A stretch of DNA of 64,000 nt from an uncultured Pseudomonadota bacterium (GTDB taxonomy: Bacteria; Pseudomonadota; Gammaproteobacteria; Burkholderiales; Burkholderiaceae_C): contig CAMFIB010000001.1 in assembly GCA_945952465.1 (NCBI GenBank), positions 992,001 through 1,056,000 on the forward strand. The letters run 5' to 3'. A program made the position numbers and the translations under genes. Of the stretch, positions 12,730 to 21,738 are shown piece after piece (positions within the stretch are counted from its first letter, which is position 1; every line of letters starts with the position of its first letter). The notes below the pieces were generated by a model. That model had not been told where the DNA came from. It did no database searches and was given only the letters and a program-made list of their open reading frames with translations.

Positions 12730-13448
12730 AGCGGCGCGACGCCGTCATCGCGCTGCTCGCCGCGCCCGCGCTGGCCGCGCCGGTGTGGGCGCAGCAGACC
12801 GTCAAGCAGTTCTCCGGCAAGGCGCTGGATTCCACGAGCGGGCAATGGCTCTACACCGAGCAGCACCGCCAGGTCTGGGATGGCGACCGTTGGCTGTCGG
12901 GCACCATCCGCTACGTCACGCCGCAGGGCCAGTTGATGGCCGAGAAATCGCTCGATTTTTCGCAGGACCGCTTCATCCCGCTGACCCGCATGGCGCAGGC
13001 GGCGGTCGGCCATGAAGAAGCGATCACGAAGATCACCGCCGACGCGGTGACGATGGAAACCTCCGACGGCGGCCAGCGCAAGACCGATGATGTGAAGCGC
13101 TCGTCGCCGATGGCGGCCGACTCCGGCTTCCACAGCTTCGTGGTGGCGAATTTCGACGCGCTGATGGCCGGCAAGACGGTGACGCTGGCCTTTGGCGTGG
13201 TCAGCCAACGCACCACCTTCCGCTTCCGCATCAAGAAGACCGACGTGGTGGAGCAGGGCGGCCAGACCCGCGTGTCGCTGCTGGCCGAGCCCGATTCGCT
13301 GCTGCGGCTGCTGGCCGCGCCGCTGAAGCTGGTCTACGACGGCAAGACGCGCGACCTGCTGGAGTACGACGGCCTCTCCAATCTCACCGACCCGGCCACC
13401 CGCAAGACGCCGTCGGTGCGCATCGTCTACGACTACGCCAAGGGCTGA
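12726..13448 (+). CDS. Exported protein of unknown function (possible DUF6134 family)
   Basis: A 240-residue protein with a clear signal peptide (MKRRDAVIALLAAPALAAP, cleavage near VWAQQ). The mature part is rich in beta-strand-forming stretches (GQWLYTEQHR, SGTIRYVTPQGQLMAEKS, TTFRFRIKK) and ends SVRIVYDYAKG. No catalytic motif is recognised. The start overlaps the upstream methyltransferase stop (ATGA), so it is translationally coupled to the lipid-modifying operon. A periplasmic lipid-binding or accessory role is inference from context only. Confidence 0.85.
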   Translation: MKRRDAVIALLAAPALAAPVWAQQTVKQFSGKALDSTSGQWLYTEQHRQVWDGDRWLSGTIRYVTPQGQLMAEKSLDFSQDRFIPLTRMAQAAVGHEEAITKITADAVTMETSDGGQRKTDDVKRSSPMAADSGFHSFVVANFDALMAGKTVTLAFGVVSQRTTFRFRIKKTDVVEQGGQTRVSLLAEPDSLLRLLAAPLKLVYDGKTRDLLEYDGLSNLTDPATRKTPSVRIVYDYAKG

Positions 13449-13452
13449 GGCC

Positions 13453-13917
13453 TCAGACCTCGACGATCATCTCGATCTCGACGCAGGCACCCAGCGGCAG
13501 TTGGGGCACGCCGAAGGCGCTGCGCGCATGGGCGCCGCGCTCGCCGAACAGCTCGCCGATGAGTTCGCTGCAGCCGTTGGTGACCAGGTGCTGCTCGGTG
13601 AAGTCTCCGCTGGAATTCACCAGGCTCATCAGCTTGACGATGCGCTTCACGCCGTTCAGGTCGCGGCCGGTGGCCTGCAGCGCCGCGTGCAGCGTGCCAA
13701 GCAGGTCGATCGCCACCGAACGGGCGGCGGCCTTGCCTTCTTCGGTGGTCATGGTGGTGCCGAGCTGGCCGCTCCAGACCTTGCCGTCCTTCTTGGCGAT
13801 GTGGCCGCTGATGAAGATCAGGTTGCCGGTCTGCACGAAGGGCACGTAGGCGGCGGCGGGGGTGGCGACGGGCGGCAGGGTGATGCCGCGCTGTGTCAGG
13901 CTGTCGTACAGGCTCAT
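13453..13917 (-). CDS. RidA/YjgF family protein
   Basis: A 154-residue Rid-family protein. The segments GNLIFISGHIAKKDGKVWSG, LLGTLHAALQA and VPQLPLGACVEIEMIVEV follow the family pattern. The arginine that defines canonical RidA enamine/imine deaminases is not evident near the C-terminus (GACVEIEM), so this looks like the longer non-RidA subgroup often annotated as chorismate-mutase-like. The exact substrate is unknown. It is convergent with the exported-protein gene (4-bp gap). Confidence 0.9.
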   Translation of the reverse strand: MSLYDSLTQRGITLPPVATPAAAYVPFVQTGNLIFISGHIAKKDGKVWSGQLGTTMTTEEGKAAARSVAIDLLGTLHAALQATGRDLNGVKRIVKLMSLVNSSGDFTEQHLVTNGCSELIGELFGERGAHARSAFGVPQLPLGACVEIEMIVEV

Positions 13918-13925
13918 GGGGTGTC

Positions 13926-13990
13926 TTTCTGAACAAAATCGGCCGCAAGTCAGCGCCGTTGCTGGTGTTGTTGCTCCCTTTTCAGGAGCG
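13926..13990 (+). repeat. Dispersed ~60-bp element, copy B
   Basis: GAACAAAATCGGCC, GTCAGCGCCGTTGCTGG and GTTGTTGCTC follow in order, matching copy A at 38408 (reverse strand) nearly base for base in the first half. It fills most of the gap between the RidA start and the transglutaminase stop. Confidence 0.75.
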
Positions 13991-13995
13991 CTTCG

Positions 13996-14892
13996 TCACA
14001 GCGGTTTGGCCGTGGGCATCGGCGTCACGGTGACGCGGACCTCGAGTGTATGGTCGGCGCCGCCGCGGATCACGCCGCGCACCGGCGAGACGTCGGCGTA
14101 GTCGCGGCCGGTGGCCAGCACCACGTAGTCTTCGCCGGGCGCGCGGTCGTTGGTGGGGTCGAACTCCACCCAGTGGCCGCGGCCGGCGTCGTCGGGCAGC
14201 CAGACCGAGGCCCAGGCGTGCGAGGCGTCTGCGCCCACCAGCCGCGGCTGGCCTTCCGGCGGGTGGGTGAGCAGGTACCCGCTGACGTAGCGCGCCGGCA
14301 GGCCCAGGCTGCGGCAGCAGGCGACCATGATGTGGGCGAAGTCCTGGCAGACGCCGCGCCGCTGGGCCAGCGCGTCGAGCGCGGGCGTGTTGACCTCGGT
14401 GCTGGCGTCGTCATACGCGAAGTCGGCGTGGATGCGGTGCATCAGGTCGGCGGTGGCGGCCAGCATGGCCACGCCGGGCGCGTAGCTGGGCTGCGCGTAG
14501 TCGGCGAAGTTCTCGTGGCGCGGCGCCATCGGCGAGGTGAAGCAGAACTCGGCCGCCGGCTCGTAGCGGCCGCCGGCGCGGTAGCGCATGCGCTCGCGCA
14601 CGTCTTCCCACGGCACGCTGCTGGCCACCGGCTGCGGCTCGTGGGTGGCGACCAGGCTGTCGGCCTGCACCACCAGCTCGCGGTGCGCGTTCTGCAGCGA
14701 GAAGAACGCGCGGGCGTTGCCGAAGGCGTCGGTCGATTCCTGCAACTGCTCAGGCTCGGGGGTGGCGCGCAGCGTGTGGCGCAGCACCTTCTGGGTGGCG
14801 GTGTCGAGCGGCCGCAGGTGCGTCATGTGCTGCGCCGTCTTCACGGCCGGCGTGTAGTGGTAGTGGGTTTCGTGCAGCACGTGCAGCAGCAT
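13996..14892 (-). CDS. Transglutaminase-like domain protein
   Basis: A 298-residue protein with the bacterial transglutaminase N-terminal domain (LLHVLHETHYHYTPAVKTAQ start) and a papain-fold transglutaminase core. The catalytic Cys is in RRGVCQDFAHIM, the His in DASHAWASVWLP and the Asp in FDPTNDRAPG. Such proteins are predicted amidases/peptidases or cross-linkers and usually occur with circularly permuted ATP-grasp and alpha-E genes, as here: the fused ATP-grasp/alpha-E gene ends 11 bp upstream on the same strand. Confidence 0.93.
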   Translation of the reverse strand: MLLHVLHETHYHYTPAVKTAQHMTHLRPLDTATQKVLRHTLRATPEPEQLQESTDAFGNARAFFSLQNAHRELVVQADSLVATHEPQPVASSVPWEDVRERMRYRAGGRYEPAAEFCFTSPMAPRHENFADYAQPSYAPGVAMLAATADLMHRIHADFAYDDASTEVNTPALDALAQRRGVCQDFAHIMVACCRSLGLPARYVSGYLLTHPPEGQPRLVGADASHAWASVWLPDDAGRGHWVEFDPTNDRAPGEDYVVLATGRDYADVSPVRGVIRGGADHTLEVRVTVTPMPTAKPL

Positions 14893-14903
14893 GGTTGGCG
14901 CCC

Positions 14904-17534
14904 TCAGATGCCGGTGCTTTGCTTGTCTTCACCGGTGTGGGTGAAGTACTGGCCGCCGATGCGGTCCGACACGCGCCACGCGCGGTCGTTGCAGGTTTCG
15001 AGCAGGGCGCGCAGCAGGCCGTACTGGCCGTCGGCGTCCAGGCCGGCGAGGTCGGCCAGGCGCCAGTCGTTGGGATCGGGCACCTCCAGGCTGATGGGGC
15101 CGAGTTCGCCGGGAGCGCTGCCATCGAGCCGGGCCAGCCGGCCGCGCAGCGTGGTGGCGACCCAGGCGAGCGAGCGGGGGTTGTCGCGGTCGAGCACCAG
15201 CAGCTCGAGCAGCGCGCCGATGTCGTGGCGTTGCTGGTACAGCGCGCGGAAGGTGATGGTGCTGTCGAACAGCGCCACCATGGCCTCGAAGCCGCCGTCG
15301 TCGTGCACCGCGCCGGTCTCGAAGCCGGTTTGCAGCGCGGTGGAGAGGAAGTTGAGCCGCTCGATGTGGCGGCCGATGCTGAGCAGCCGCCAGCCGTCGT
15401 CGCGCGTCATGCGGTCGGTCTGCGCGCCGGTGATGGCGGCCAGGCTGATGCTGGCCGACTCCAGCAGTTGGAGCACATTGGCCACGCCATAGTCGCCGTG
15501 CTGCTTCAGTGCGGCGCAGCGCTGGAACAGCTCGCTCTCGGTCTGCACGATCAGCTTCCACTGCTCCTGCGACAGCCGCTCCCGCACGGCCGACGCGGCG
15601 TTTTTCGTGGCGCGCAGGTTGAAGCCCACGCTGCCGGTGCCCTCGGCATCACCGATGCCGGCAATGAGCGAGCGCTCGAACACCCGGCGCCCGCTGGTGG
15701 CCGCAGGCGTGCCAGGCGCGACGAGGTGGAAGGTGGCGACCAGCTCGCCCAGCCAGGCCAGCAGCGGCTGCGAGGACTGGTCTTCGCCGCCCAGCGATTC
15801 GAGCGCCAGCCGCACCAGGCGGATCATGTTGTCGGTGCGTTCGGTGTAGCGGCCCAGCCAGAACAGGTTCTCGGCGGCGCGGCTGGTCACCAGCCGGCGG
15901 CCGTGCGCGCCGGCCGAAAACTGCGGCGGCGGGTGCAGCAGCGACGAGTGGTCGACCTCGCCTTCGGTCATCACCCAGCAGTCGGCGCTGCTGCCACCGC
16001 GCTGCATGGAGGCCACGCCGGCGTCGGCGCTGGCGATGCGCACCAGCCCGCCCGGCAGCACCCGCCACGACTTCTCGCCGTCCGACAGCGCATACACCCG
16101 CAGCAGCGCCGAACGCGGCGCGATGTGGCCGCCGCTGCCGTGCTCGTCGGCCTTCCAGGTCGGCATCTGCGACAGCGGCAGGTAGGACTGCACGGTGTGC
16201 TCCTCGCCCTGGCGCACGATGCGGCCGGCCCATTCGTCGATCTGCCGGCGCGACTGCGAGCGGCCCAGCACCGCGTGGAAGGAGCCGTGCGCGCGGGAGC
16301 CCACGTAGGTGGGCTTGATCACGCTGTCGCGCAGCCGCGGCAGCGCTGCTTCCATGGCCGCGCGCTCGCCGCACCACCAGGTGGGCAGGGCCGGCAGCAG
16401 CAGCGCCTCGCCGCGCAGGTGCTCGCACAGCGCCGGCAGAAAGCCCAGCAGCGCGGCCGATTCGAGGAAGCCGGAGCCCGGCGCATTGGCCACCAGCACA
16501 TTGCCGGCGCGCACCGCCTGCAGCAGGCCGGGCACGCCCAGCCGCGAGTCGGGCCGCAGCTCCAGCGGGTCGAGGAAAGGGTCGTCGAGGCGCTTCAGCA
16601 GGCCGTGTACCGGCTCCAGGCCGCGCAGCGTTTTCAGGTAGACCTTGTTGTCGCGCACCGCGAGGTCGCTGCCTTCGACCAGCGTCAGGCCGAGGTAGCG
16701 GGCCAGGTAGGCGTGCTCGAAATAGGTTTCGTTGTAGGGGCCGGGCGTGAGCAGCGCGATGTGGGCGTCGCGGCCGGCGCCGCTGGCGGCCTTCAGTGCA
16801 TCGACCAGCCCGCGGTAGGCCGCGGCCAGCCGCTGCACCCGCAGGCTCTCGAAGGCCTGCGGAAACAGCCGCGACACGCTGATGCGGTTCTCCAGCAGGT
16901 AGCCCAGGCCGGAAGGCGCCTGCGTGCTCTGCGAGACCACCCACCAGTTGCCGTCGGGCCCGCGCGAGAGGTCGAACGCCGCCACGTGCAAATGCCGGCC
17001 GCCGGGCGGCGCCACGCCGCACATCGGCCGCAGGTAGCCGGGGTTGCCCTGCACCAGCGCCGGCGGCAGCAGGCCGCGCGCCAGCAACTGCTGCGGGCCA
17101 TACACGTCGGCCAGCACGGCTTCGAGCAGGGCGGTGCGCTGCAGCACGCCGGCCTCGATCTGGGCCCATCCTGCGGCGTCGATGATGAGCGGGAACAGGT
17201 CAAGAGCCCAGGGCCGCTGCGGGCCGCTGGCGCTGTCGGCGTAGACGTTGTAGGTGACGCCGTTGTCGCGGATCTGGCGCTGCAGTTGCGCCGTGCGCCG
17301 GTTCAGGTCGAGAAAGCCGTCGTGCCCGAGTTTGTTGAAGAATTCGCCCCAGGTCGGCGTCAATTCTGGTGTTTGTGCTCTGTTTTTAGGAGCGTCTCCG
17401 GTCTGCGCCGCGCCGCGCAGTTCGTCGAAATGGCCGGGCAGGGCGGCCGGGGCGAGCGTGGCCGCCAGCCCGGCCGCGGTTTCGGGCCGTTGTTCGTCGT
17501 CGAACAGCGAGTGGTGGGGCGGCTGCGGTTCCAT
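14904..17534 (-). CDS. Circularly permuted ATP-grasp and alpha-E fusion protein
   Basis: An 876-residue fusion. The N-terminal half is a circularly permuted ATP-grasp domain (DNGVTYNVYAD, NPGYLRPMCG, GLGYLLENRI, TPGPYNETYFEH, LVEGSDLAVRDN, VIKPTYVGSRAHGS). The C-terminal 300 or so residues are an alpha-E domain (AENLFWLGRYTERTDNMIRL). These domains belong to predicted amidoligase systems for peptide or glutamate-like ligation. The reading frame passes through a repeat-derived stretch (17358-17394) coding PKNRAQTPELTP at about residues 47-59. It lies in line with the transglutaminase genes on both sides. Confidence 0.93.
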   Translation of the reverse strand: MEPQPPHHSLFDDEQRPETAAGLAATLAPAALPGHFDELRGAAQTGDAPKNRAQTPELTPTWGEFFNKLGHDGFLDLNRRTAQLQRQIRDNGVTYNVYADSASGPQRPWALDLFPLIIDAAGWAQIEAGVLQRTALLEAVLADVYGPQQLLARGLLPPALVQGNPGYLRPMCGVAPPGGRHLHVAAFDLSRGPDGNWWVVSQSTQAPSGLGYLLENRISVSRLFPQAFESLRVQRLAAAYRGLVDALKAASGAGRDAHIALLTPGPYNETYFEHAYLARYLGLTLVEGSDLAVRDNKVYLKTLRGLEPVHGLLKRLDDPFLDPLELRPDSRLGVPGLLQAVRAGNVLVANAPGSGFLESAALLGFLPALCEHLRGEALLLPALPTWWCGERAAMEAALPRLRDSVIKPTYVGSRAHGSFHAVLGRSQSRRQIDEWAGRIVRQGEEHTVQSYLPLSQMPTWKADEHGSGGHIAPRSALLRVYALSDGEKSWRVLPGGLVRIASADAGVASMQRGGSSADCWVMTEGEVDHSSLLHPPPQFSAGAHGRRLVTSRAAENLFWLGRYTERTDNMIRLVRLALESLGGEDQSSQPLLAWLGELVATFHLVAPGTPAATSGRRVFERSLIAGIGDAEGTGSVGFNLRATKNAASAVRERLSQEQWKLIVQTESELFQRCAALKQHGDYGVANVLQLLESASISLAAITGAQTDRMTRDDGWRLLSIGRHIERLNFLSTALQTGFETGAVHDDGGFEAMVALFDSTITFRALYQQRHDIGALLELLVLDRDNPRSLAWVATTLRGRLARLDGSAPGELGPISLEVPDPNDWRLADLAGLDADGQYGLLRALLETCNDRAWRVSDRIGGQYFTHTGEDKQSTGI
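17358..17394 (+). repeat. Dispersed element, partial copy E, inside the ATP-grasp/alpha-E gene
   Basis: CTGGTGTTTGTGCTC followed by TTTTTAGGAGCG matches the right half of copy B (CTGGTGTTGTTGCTC, then TTTTCAGGAGCG). The left half is shortened. It lies in antisense orientation in the linker-coding part of the gene, where the frame stays open. Confidence 0.5.
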
Positions 17535-17638
17535 GCGTTGCTTGGCATTGTCACATCGCCACGGCCCAAAGGCAGCGGCGCGGTGGGGCCGGGCGGCGCG
17601 GCCGTCGTCAAATGGTCACAAGGCCGCTAGCATGGGCC

Positions 17639-18169
17639 ATGCCCGCCGCGCCTTTCAAGCCCACGCTGCGCTTCAGCGCCACCATCGGCATCCGCGGCAT
17701 CAACCCCTGTGTGCCGGTCACTGCCGCGCAGGCCGCGAAGCTGGCGCCCGGTTGGCGCAGGGCCATGCCAGTGCGGGTGCGGGTGAACGGCCAGCCCGCC
17801 GAGCCGTGGCCCATCAACCTGATGCCGGCCGGAGACGGCGGCTTCTGGCTCTACCTGCACGCCGCCGTGCGGGAGGCGTCTGGCACCGGGGTGGGCGACA
17901 CGGTGCGGGTCGCGCTGGCCTTCGACGGCGCCTACCGCGGCGGCCCGCCGGACGAACTGCCGCCGTGGTTCGCCGCCGCGCTCAAGGCCAACGCCACCGC
18001 CGCCAGGGCCTACGCCGCGCTGCCGCCCAGCCGCCAGAAGGAGCTGGCCCGTCACATGCTGCGGCTCAAGACCGACGCCGCCCGCCAGCGCAACCTGGCG
18101 CAGGCGCTGGCCGTGCTGTCGGGCCAGCCCGGCCGCTTCATGGCGCGCGACTGGTTGGGTGGGCGCTAG
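17639..18169 (+). CDS. DUF1905 / YdeI-OmdA-like protein
   Basis: A 176-residue protein. The N-terminal part (FKPTLRFSATIGIRGINPCV) is the DUF1905 beta-barrel. The C-terminal part (AYAALPPSRQKELARHMLRL, then KTDAARQRNL) matches the OmdA/YdeI bacteriocin-protection-like helical motif. The function is unclear. The ATG at 17639 (MPAAPFKP) is preferred over an upstream extension. It is the only plus-strand gene inside an otherwise minus-strand cluster, and its TAG stop shares the palindrome CTAG with the stop of the DUF2126 gene, so the two genes overlap by four bases tail to tail. Confidence 0.85.
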   Translation: MPAAPFKPTLRFSATIGIRGINPCVPVTAAQAAKLAPGWRRAMPVRVRVNGQPAEPWPINLMPAGDGGFWLYLHAAVREASGTGVGDTVRVALAFDGAYRGGPPDELPPWFAAALKANATAARAYAALPPSRQKELARHMLRLKTDAARQRNLAQALAVLSGQPGRFMARDWLGGR

Positions 18170-21100
18170 CGCGGCGGGTGCCGCAGGTCCAGCGTGAACG
18201 GGAACTCGCGGCTGCCCGGCACGCCGATGGTGGCGGGCGGCACCTGCAGCGCGCCGGGCGTGTGGCCCATGCGGAAGAAGCGGGCCAGGCGGCGGCTTTC
18301 GGCCTCGTAGGCGTTGATGGGGAAGGTGTCGTAGTTGCGGCCGCCGGGGTGGGCCACGTGGTACTGGCAGCCGCCCAGCGAACGGCCGACCCAGGTGTCG
18401 ACGATGTCGAACACCAGCGGCGCATGCACACCGATGGACGGGTGCAGCGCCGACGGCGGCGCCCAGGCCTTGTAGCGCACGCCCGAGACGTATTCGCCCA
18501 CCGTGCCGGTGGGCTGCAGCGGCAGCGCGCGGCCGTTGCAGGTGAGGGTGTAGCGGCTCTCGTTGAAGCCGGTCACGCGCACCTCGATGCGCTCCAGCGA
18601 CGAATCCACATAGCGCACCGTGCCACCGGCCGAGCCTTCCTCGCCCATCACATGCCAGGGCTCCAGCGCGTTGCGCAGCGTGAGTTCCATGCCGCTGGCG
18701 CGAACCTCGCCGACCAGCGGGAAGCGGAACTCGACATGCGGCGCGAACCACGATGGGTCGAACGGGTAGCCGGCGGTGTTCATCTCGGCGATGACGTCGT
18801 GCAAATCCATCTGCACGAAGGTGGGCAGCAGGAAACGGTCGTGCAGCTCGGTGCCCCAGCGGGTGGCGGGCGCCTCGTACGGCGACTTCCAGAAACGGGC
18901 GACCAGCGCGCGCAGCAGCAGTTGCTGCACCACGCTCATGCGGGCGTGCGGCGGCATCTCGAAGGCGCGCAGCTCCAGCAGGCCGAGGCGGCCGGTGGCG
19001 CTGTCGGGCGAGTACAGCTTGTCGATGCAGAACTCGCTGCGGTGGGTGTTGCCGGTGACGTCCACCAGGATGTTGCGCAGCGTGCGGTCGACCAGCCACG
19101 GCGGCATCTGCTCACCGTGGATCTGCCGCGCCTGGCGGATCTGGCGCAGTGCGATCTCGAGTTCGTAGAGCTGGTCGTTGCGGGCCTCGTCCACGCGCGG
19201 GGCCTGGCTGGTGGGGCCGATGAACATGCCGCTGAACAGATAGCTCAGGCTGGGGTGGTTGTGCCAGTACAGCACCAGGCTGGCGAGCAGGTCGGGCCGG
19301 CGCAGGAAGGGGCTGTCGGCCGGCGTGGCGCCGCCCATCACGAAGTGGTTGCCACCGCCGGTACCGGTGTGGCGGCCGTCGGTCATGAACTTCTCGGCCG
19401 ACAGCCGGGTCTGGAAGGCCGCGTCGTACAGGAATTCGGTGTGCGCCACCAGGTCGCGCCAGTTGTGCGCGGGGTGGATGTTGACCTCGATCACGCCGGG
19501 GTCGGGCGTGACCTGCAGGATTTTCAGGCGCGGGTCGCGCGGCGGCGGGTAGCCTTCCAGCGTGACCTGCAGGCCCAGCTCTGCGGCGGTGGCCTCGACG
19601 GCGGCGAGCAGGTCGAGGTAGTCCTCCAGCCGCGCCAGCGGCGGCATGAACACATAGAGCAGGCCTGAAGCCGTGCCCTGCCGCTCCGCCTTGGGGCCGT
19701 TGGCGCGGCGCGGGTCGCGCACCTCCACGCACAGCGCGGTGCGGATCACGTCGCTGGCCGACTGGAAGCGGGCCGGTGCCCGCGCGGCGGCAGAGGCGTC
19801 TGCGGCGATGGCGGCGGGGCGGCCAGCCGGGCCGGTGGCGGCATCGCCCGTGGCGCTGCTGGCGCGGCGGTCCTGCAGGTGGCGGGGCGGCTCCTGGCGC
19901 GACTCGGCGCTGCCTTGCAGCGCGTAGCGGCCGTGGAGCTGCTGCGGGGTGGGCAGCGGCGCGCTCACGGCGGGGTCGAGCGGGTCGCGCTCGACCATGA
20001 AGGGGTAGTCGGCCTCGCGGACCCAGGGCAGGGCGTCGAGCGGCAGGCGGTAGCCCATCGGCGAGTCCCCGGGAATGAGCAGCATGCGCTCGTCGCGGAA
20101 AAACCAGGGGCCGCTGCGCCAGCGTGGGCCGGCGAGGGCGGCGCCGCTATCGTCGGCGGTGGCCGCTATTGGCAGCACGTAGCCAATGACGCTGTCGAGC
20201 TTCTGGCTGAAGACGCGCATCAGGCGGGCGCGCTCCAGCTCGTCGTCGAGCCGGGCGTCGAAGGGATCGACGTTGACCGGCAGCTTGTGCTCGCGCCACA
20301 GGTAGTAAAAAACGTCTTCGTAGCCCGGTTTCACGTGGCCGGGGTTGACGCCCAGCTTGCCGGCCAGCGCGGCGATGAAGCGCTCGGCGTCGGCGCCGGT
20401 GTAGTGGGTGGGGTGGCGCTCGTCGGCGAACAGCGCGGGGTTGTGCCAGACCGGCTGGCCGTCGGCGCGCCAGCAGATGCTGAGCGCCCAGCGCGGCAAC
20501 TGCTCGCCGGGGTACCACTTGCCCTGGCCCATGTGCAGAAAGCCGCCGCGGCCGTACTCGTCGCGCAGGCGGTGGGTGAGTTCGGTGGCGAAGGCGCGCT
20601 TGGTGGGGCCGAGCGCGTCGGTGTTCCATTCGGGCGCGTCGCGGTCGGCCACCGCCACGAAGGTTGGCTCGCCGCCCATGGTCAGGCGCACGTCGCCGGC
20701 CCGCAGTTCGGCATCGACAGCGTCGCCCAGCGTCAGCACCTGCCGCCACTGGTCGTCGGTGTAGGGTTTGGTGACGCGCGGCGATTCGTAGATGCGGGTC
20801 ACCGCCATGTGGTGGCTGAACTCGACCTCGGCCTCGTCCATCAGGCCTTCGATCGGCGCCGCGCCGGAGGGCTGCGGCGTGCAGGCCAGCGGAATGTGGC
20901 CTTCGCCGGCGAGCAGGCCGGAGGTAGGGTCCAGCCCGATCCAGCCGGCGCCGGGCAAATAGACCTCGCACCAGGCGTGCAGGTCGGTGAAGTCGTGGGT
21001 GGTGCCGCTGGGGCCGTCGAGCGCCTTCACGTCGGGCGTCAGCTGGATGAGGTAGCCCGAGACGAAACGCGCGGCCAGGCCGCAGCGGCGCAGCAACTGC

Positions 21101-21663
21101 ACCATCAGCCAGCCAGAGTCGCGGCAGGAGCCGGAGGCCAGCGTCAGCGTTTCCTCGGGCGTCTGCACGCCGGGCTCCATGCGGATCAGGTAACGGATGT
21201 CCTGGTTGACCTGCTGGTTGAGGTTGACGAGGAAGTCGATGGTGCGGCAACGCGTGCGGTCGATCTTGTCGAGGTAGGCCTGCAGCCGTGGCGTGACCGG
21301 GTCGGTGGCGAGGTAGGGCGAGAGTTCGTGCGTGAGCTCGTCGGTGTAGGCGAAGGGCACGAACTCGGCCGTGGGTTCCAGGAAGAAGTCGAACGGGCTG
21401 TAGACCGCCATCTCGACCACCAGGTCCACCGTCACCTTGAATTCGCGCGTGGGCTCCGGGAACACCAGCCGCGCCTGGTAGTTGGCGAAGGGGTCTTGCT
21501 GCCAATTGACGAAGTGGTTCGCCGGTTCCACCTTCAGCGAATACGACACCACCGTGCTGCGGCAATGCGGCGCCGGCCGCAGCCGCACCACCTGGGGCCC
21601 CAGGTTGACCAGCCGGTCGTAGCGGTAGTGCGTGACGTGGTTCAGGGCGGCGTGGATCGGCAT
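18166..21663 (-). CDS. Transglutaminase-like and DUF2126 domain fusion protein
   Basis: A 1165-residue protein. The first ~300 residues are a transglutaminase-like domain (catalytic Cys in LASGSCRDSGWLM, His in DLHAWCEVYLPG, Asp in IGLDPTSGLLAG). The remaining ~800 residues are DUF2126 (MGGEPTFVAV, HMGQGKWYPGEQLPRWAL, FVMGGATPADSPFLRRPDLL), which Iyer and colleagues grouped with amidoligases of the COOH-NH2 type. The ATG at 21663 gives the conserved start MPIHAALNHVTHYRYDR. It is divergent from comEC (75-bp gap), and with the ATP-grasp/alpha-E and transglutaminase genes downstream it forms a predicted peptide-modification pathway. Confidence 0.93.
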   Translation of the reverse strand: MPIHAALNHVTHYRYDRLVNLGPQVVRLRPAPHCRSTVVSYSLKVEPANHFVNWQQDPFANYQARLVFPEPTREFKVTVDLVVEMAVYSPFDFFLEPTAEFVPFAYTDELTHELSPYLATDPVTPRLQAYLDKIDRTRCRTIDFLVNLNQQVNQDIRYLIRMEPGVQTPEETLTLASGSCRDSGWLMVQLLRRCGLAARFVSGYLIQLTPDVKALDGPSGTTHDFTDLHAWCEVYLPGAGWIGLDPTSGLLAGEGHIPLACTPQPSGAAPIEGLMDEAEVEFSHHMAVTRIYESPRVTKPYTDDQWRQVLTLGDAVDAELRAGDVRLTMGGEPTFVAVADRDAPEWNTDALGPTKRAFATELTHRLRDEYGRGGFLHMGQGKWYPGEQLPRWALSICWRADGQPVWHNPALFADERHPTHYTGADAERFIAALAGKLGVNPGHVKPGYEDVFYYLWREHKLPVNVDPFDARLDDELERARLMRVFSQKLDSVIGYVLPIAATADDSGAALAGPRWRSGPWFFRDERMLLIPGDSPMGYRLPLDALPWVREADYPFMVERDPLDPAVSAPLPTPQQLHGRYALQGSAESRQEPPRHLQDRRASSATGDAATGPAGRPAAIAADASAAARAPARFQSASDVIRTALCVEVRDPRRANGPKAERQGTASGLLYVFMPPLARLEDYLDLLAAVEATAAELGLQVTLEGYPPPRDPRLKILQVTPDPGVIEVNIHPAHNWRDLVAHTEFLYDAAFQTRLSAEKFMTDGRHTGTGGGNHFVMGGATPADSPFLRRPDLLASLVLYWHNHPSLSYLFSGMFIGPTSQAPRVDEARNDQLYELEIALRQIRQARQIHGEQMPPWLVDRTLRNILVDVTGNTHRSEFCIDKLYSPDSATGRLGLLELRAFEMPPHARMSVVQQLLLRALVARFWKSPYEAPATRWGTELHDRFLLPTFVQMDLHDVIAEMNTAGYPFDPSWFAPHVEFRFPLVGEVRASGMELTLRNALEPWHVMGEEGSAGGTVRYVDSSLERIEVRVTGFNESRYTLTCNGRALPLQPTGTVGEYVSGVRYKAWAPPSALHPSIGVHAPLVFDIVDTWVGRSLGGCQYHVAHPGGRNYDTFPINAYEAESRRLARFFRMGHTPGALQVPPATIGVPGSREFPFTLDLRHPPR

Positions 21664-21738
21664 GCGGTGGCGGGTGAAATGGAGCTGAAGGCATCCTAGC
21701 AAGTCCCGAGCCACGCCACGATGACAAGGGGCACTAGC

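Noticed and set aside
14895-17630. A 911-codon plus-strand frame opposite the ATP-grasp/alpha-E gene
   Set aside because: Same effect of GC-rich codon bias; the minus-strand protein has clear family motifs along its whole length.
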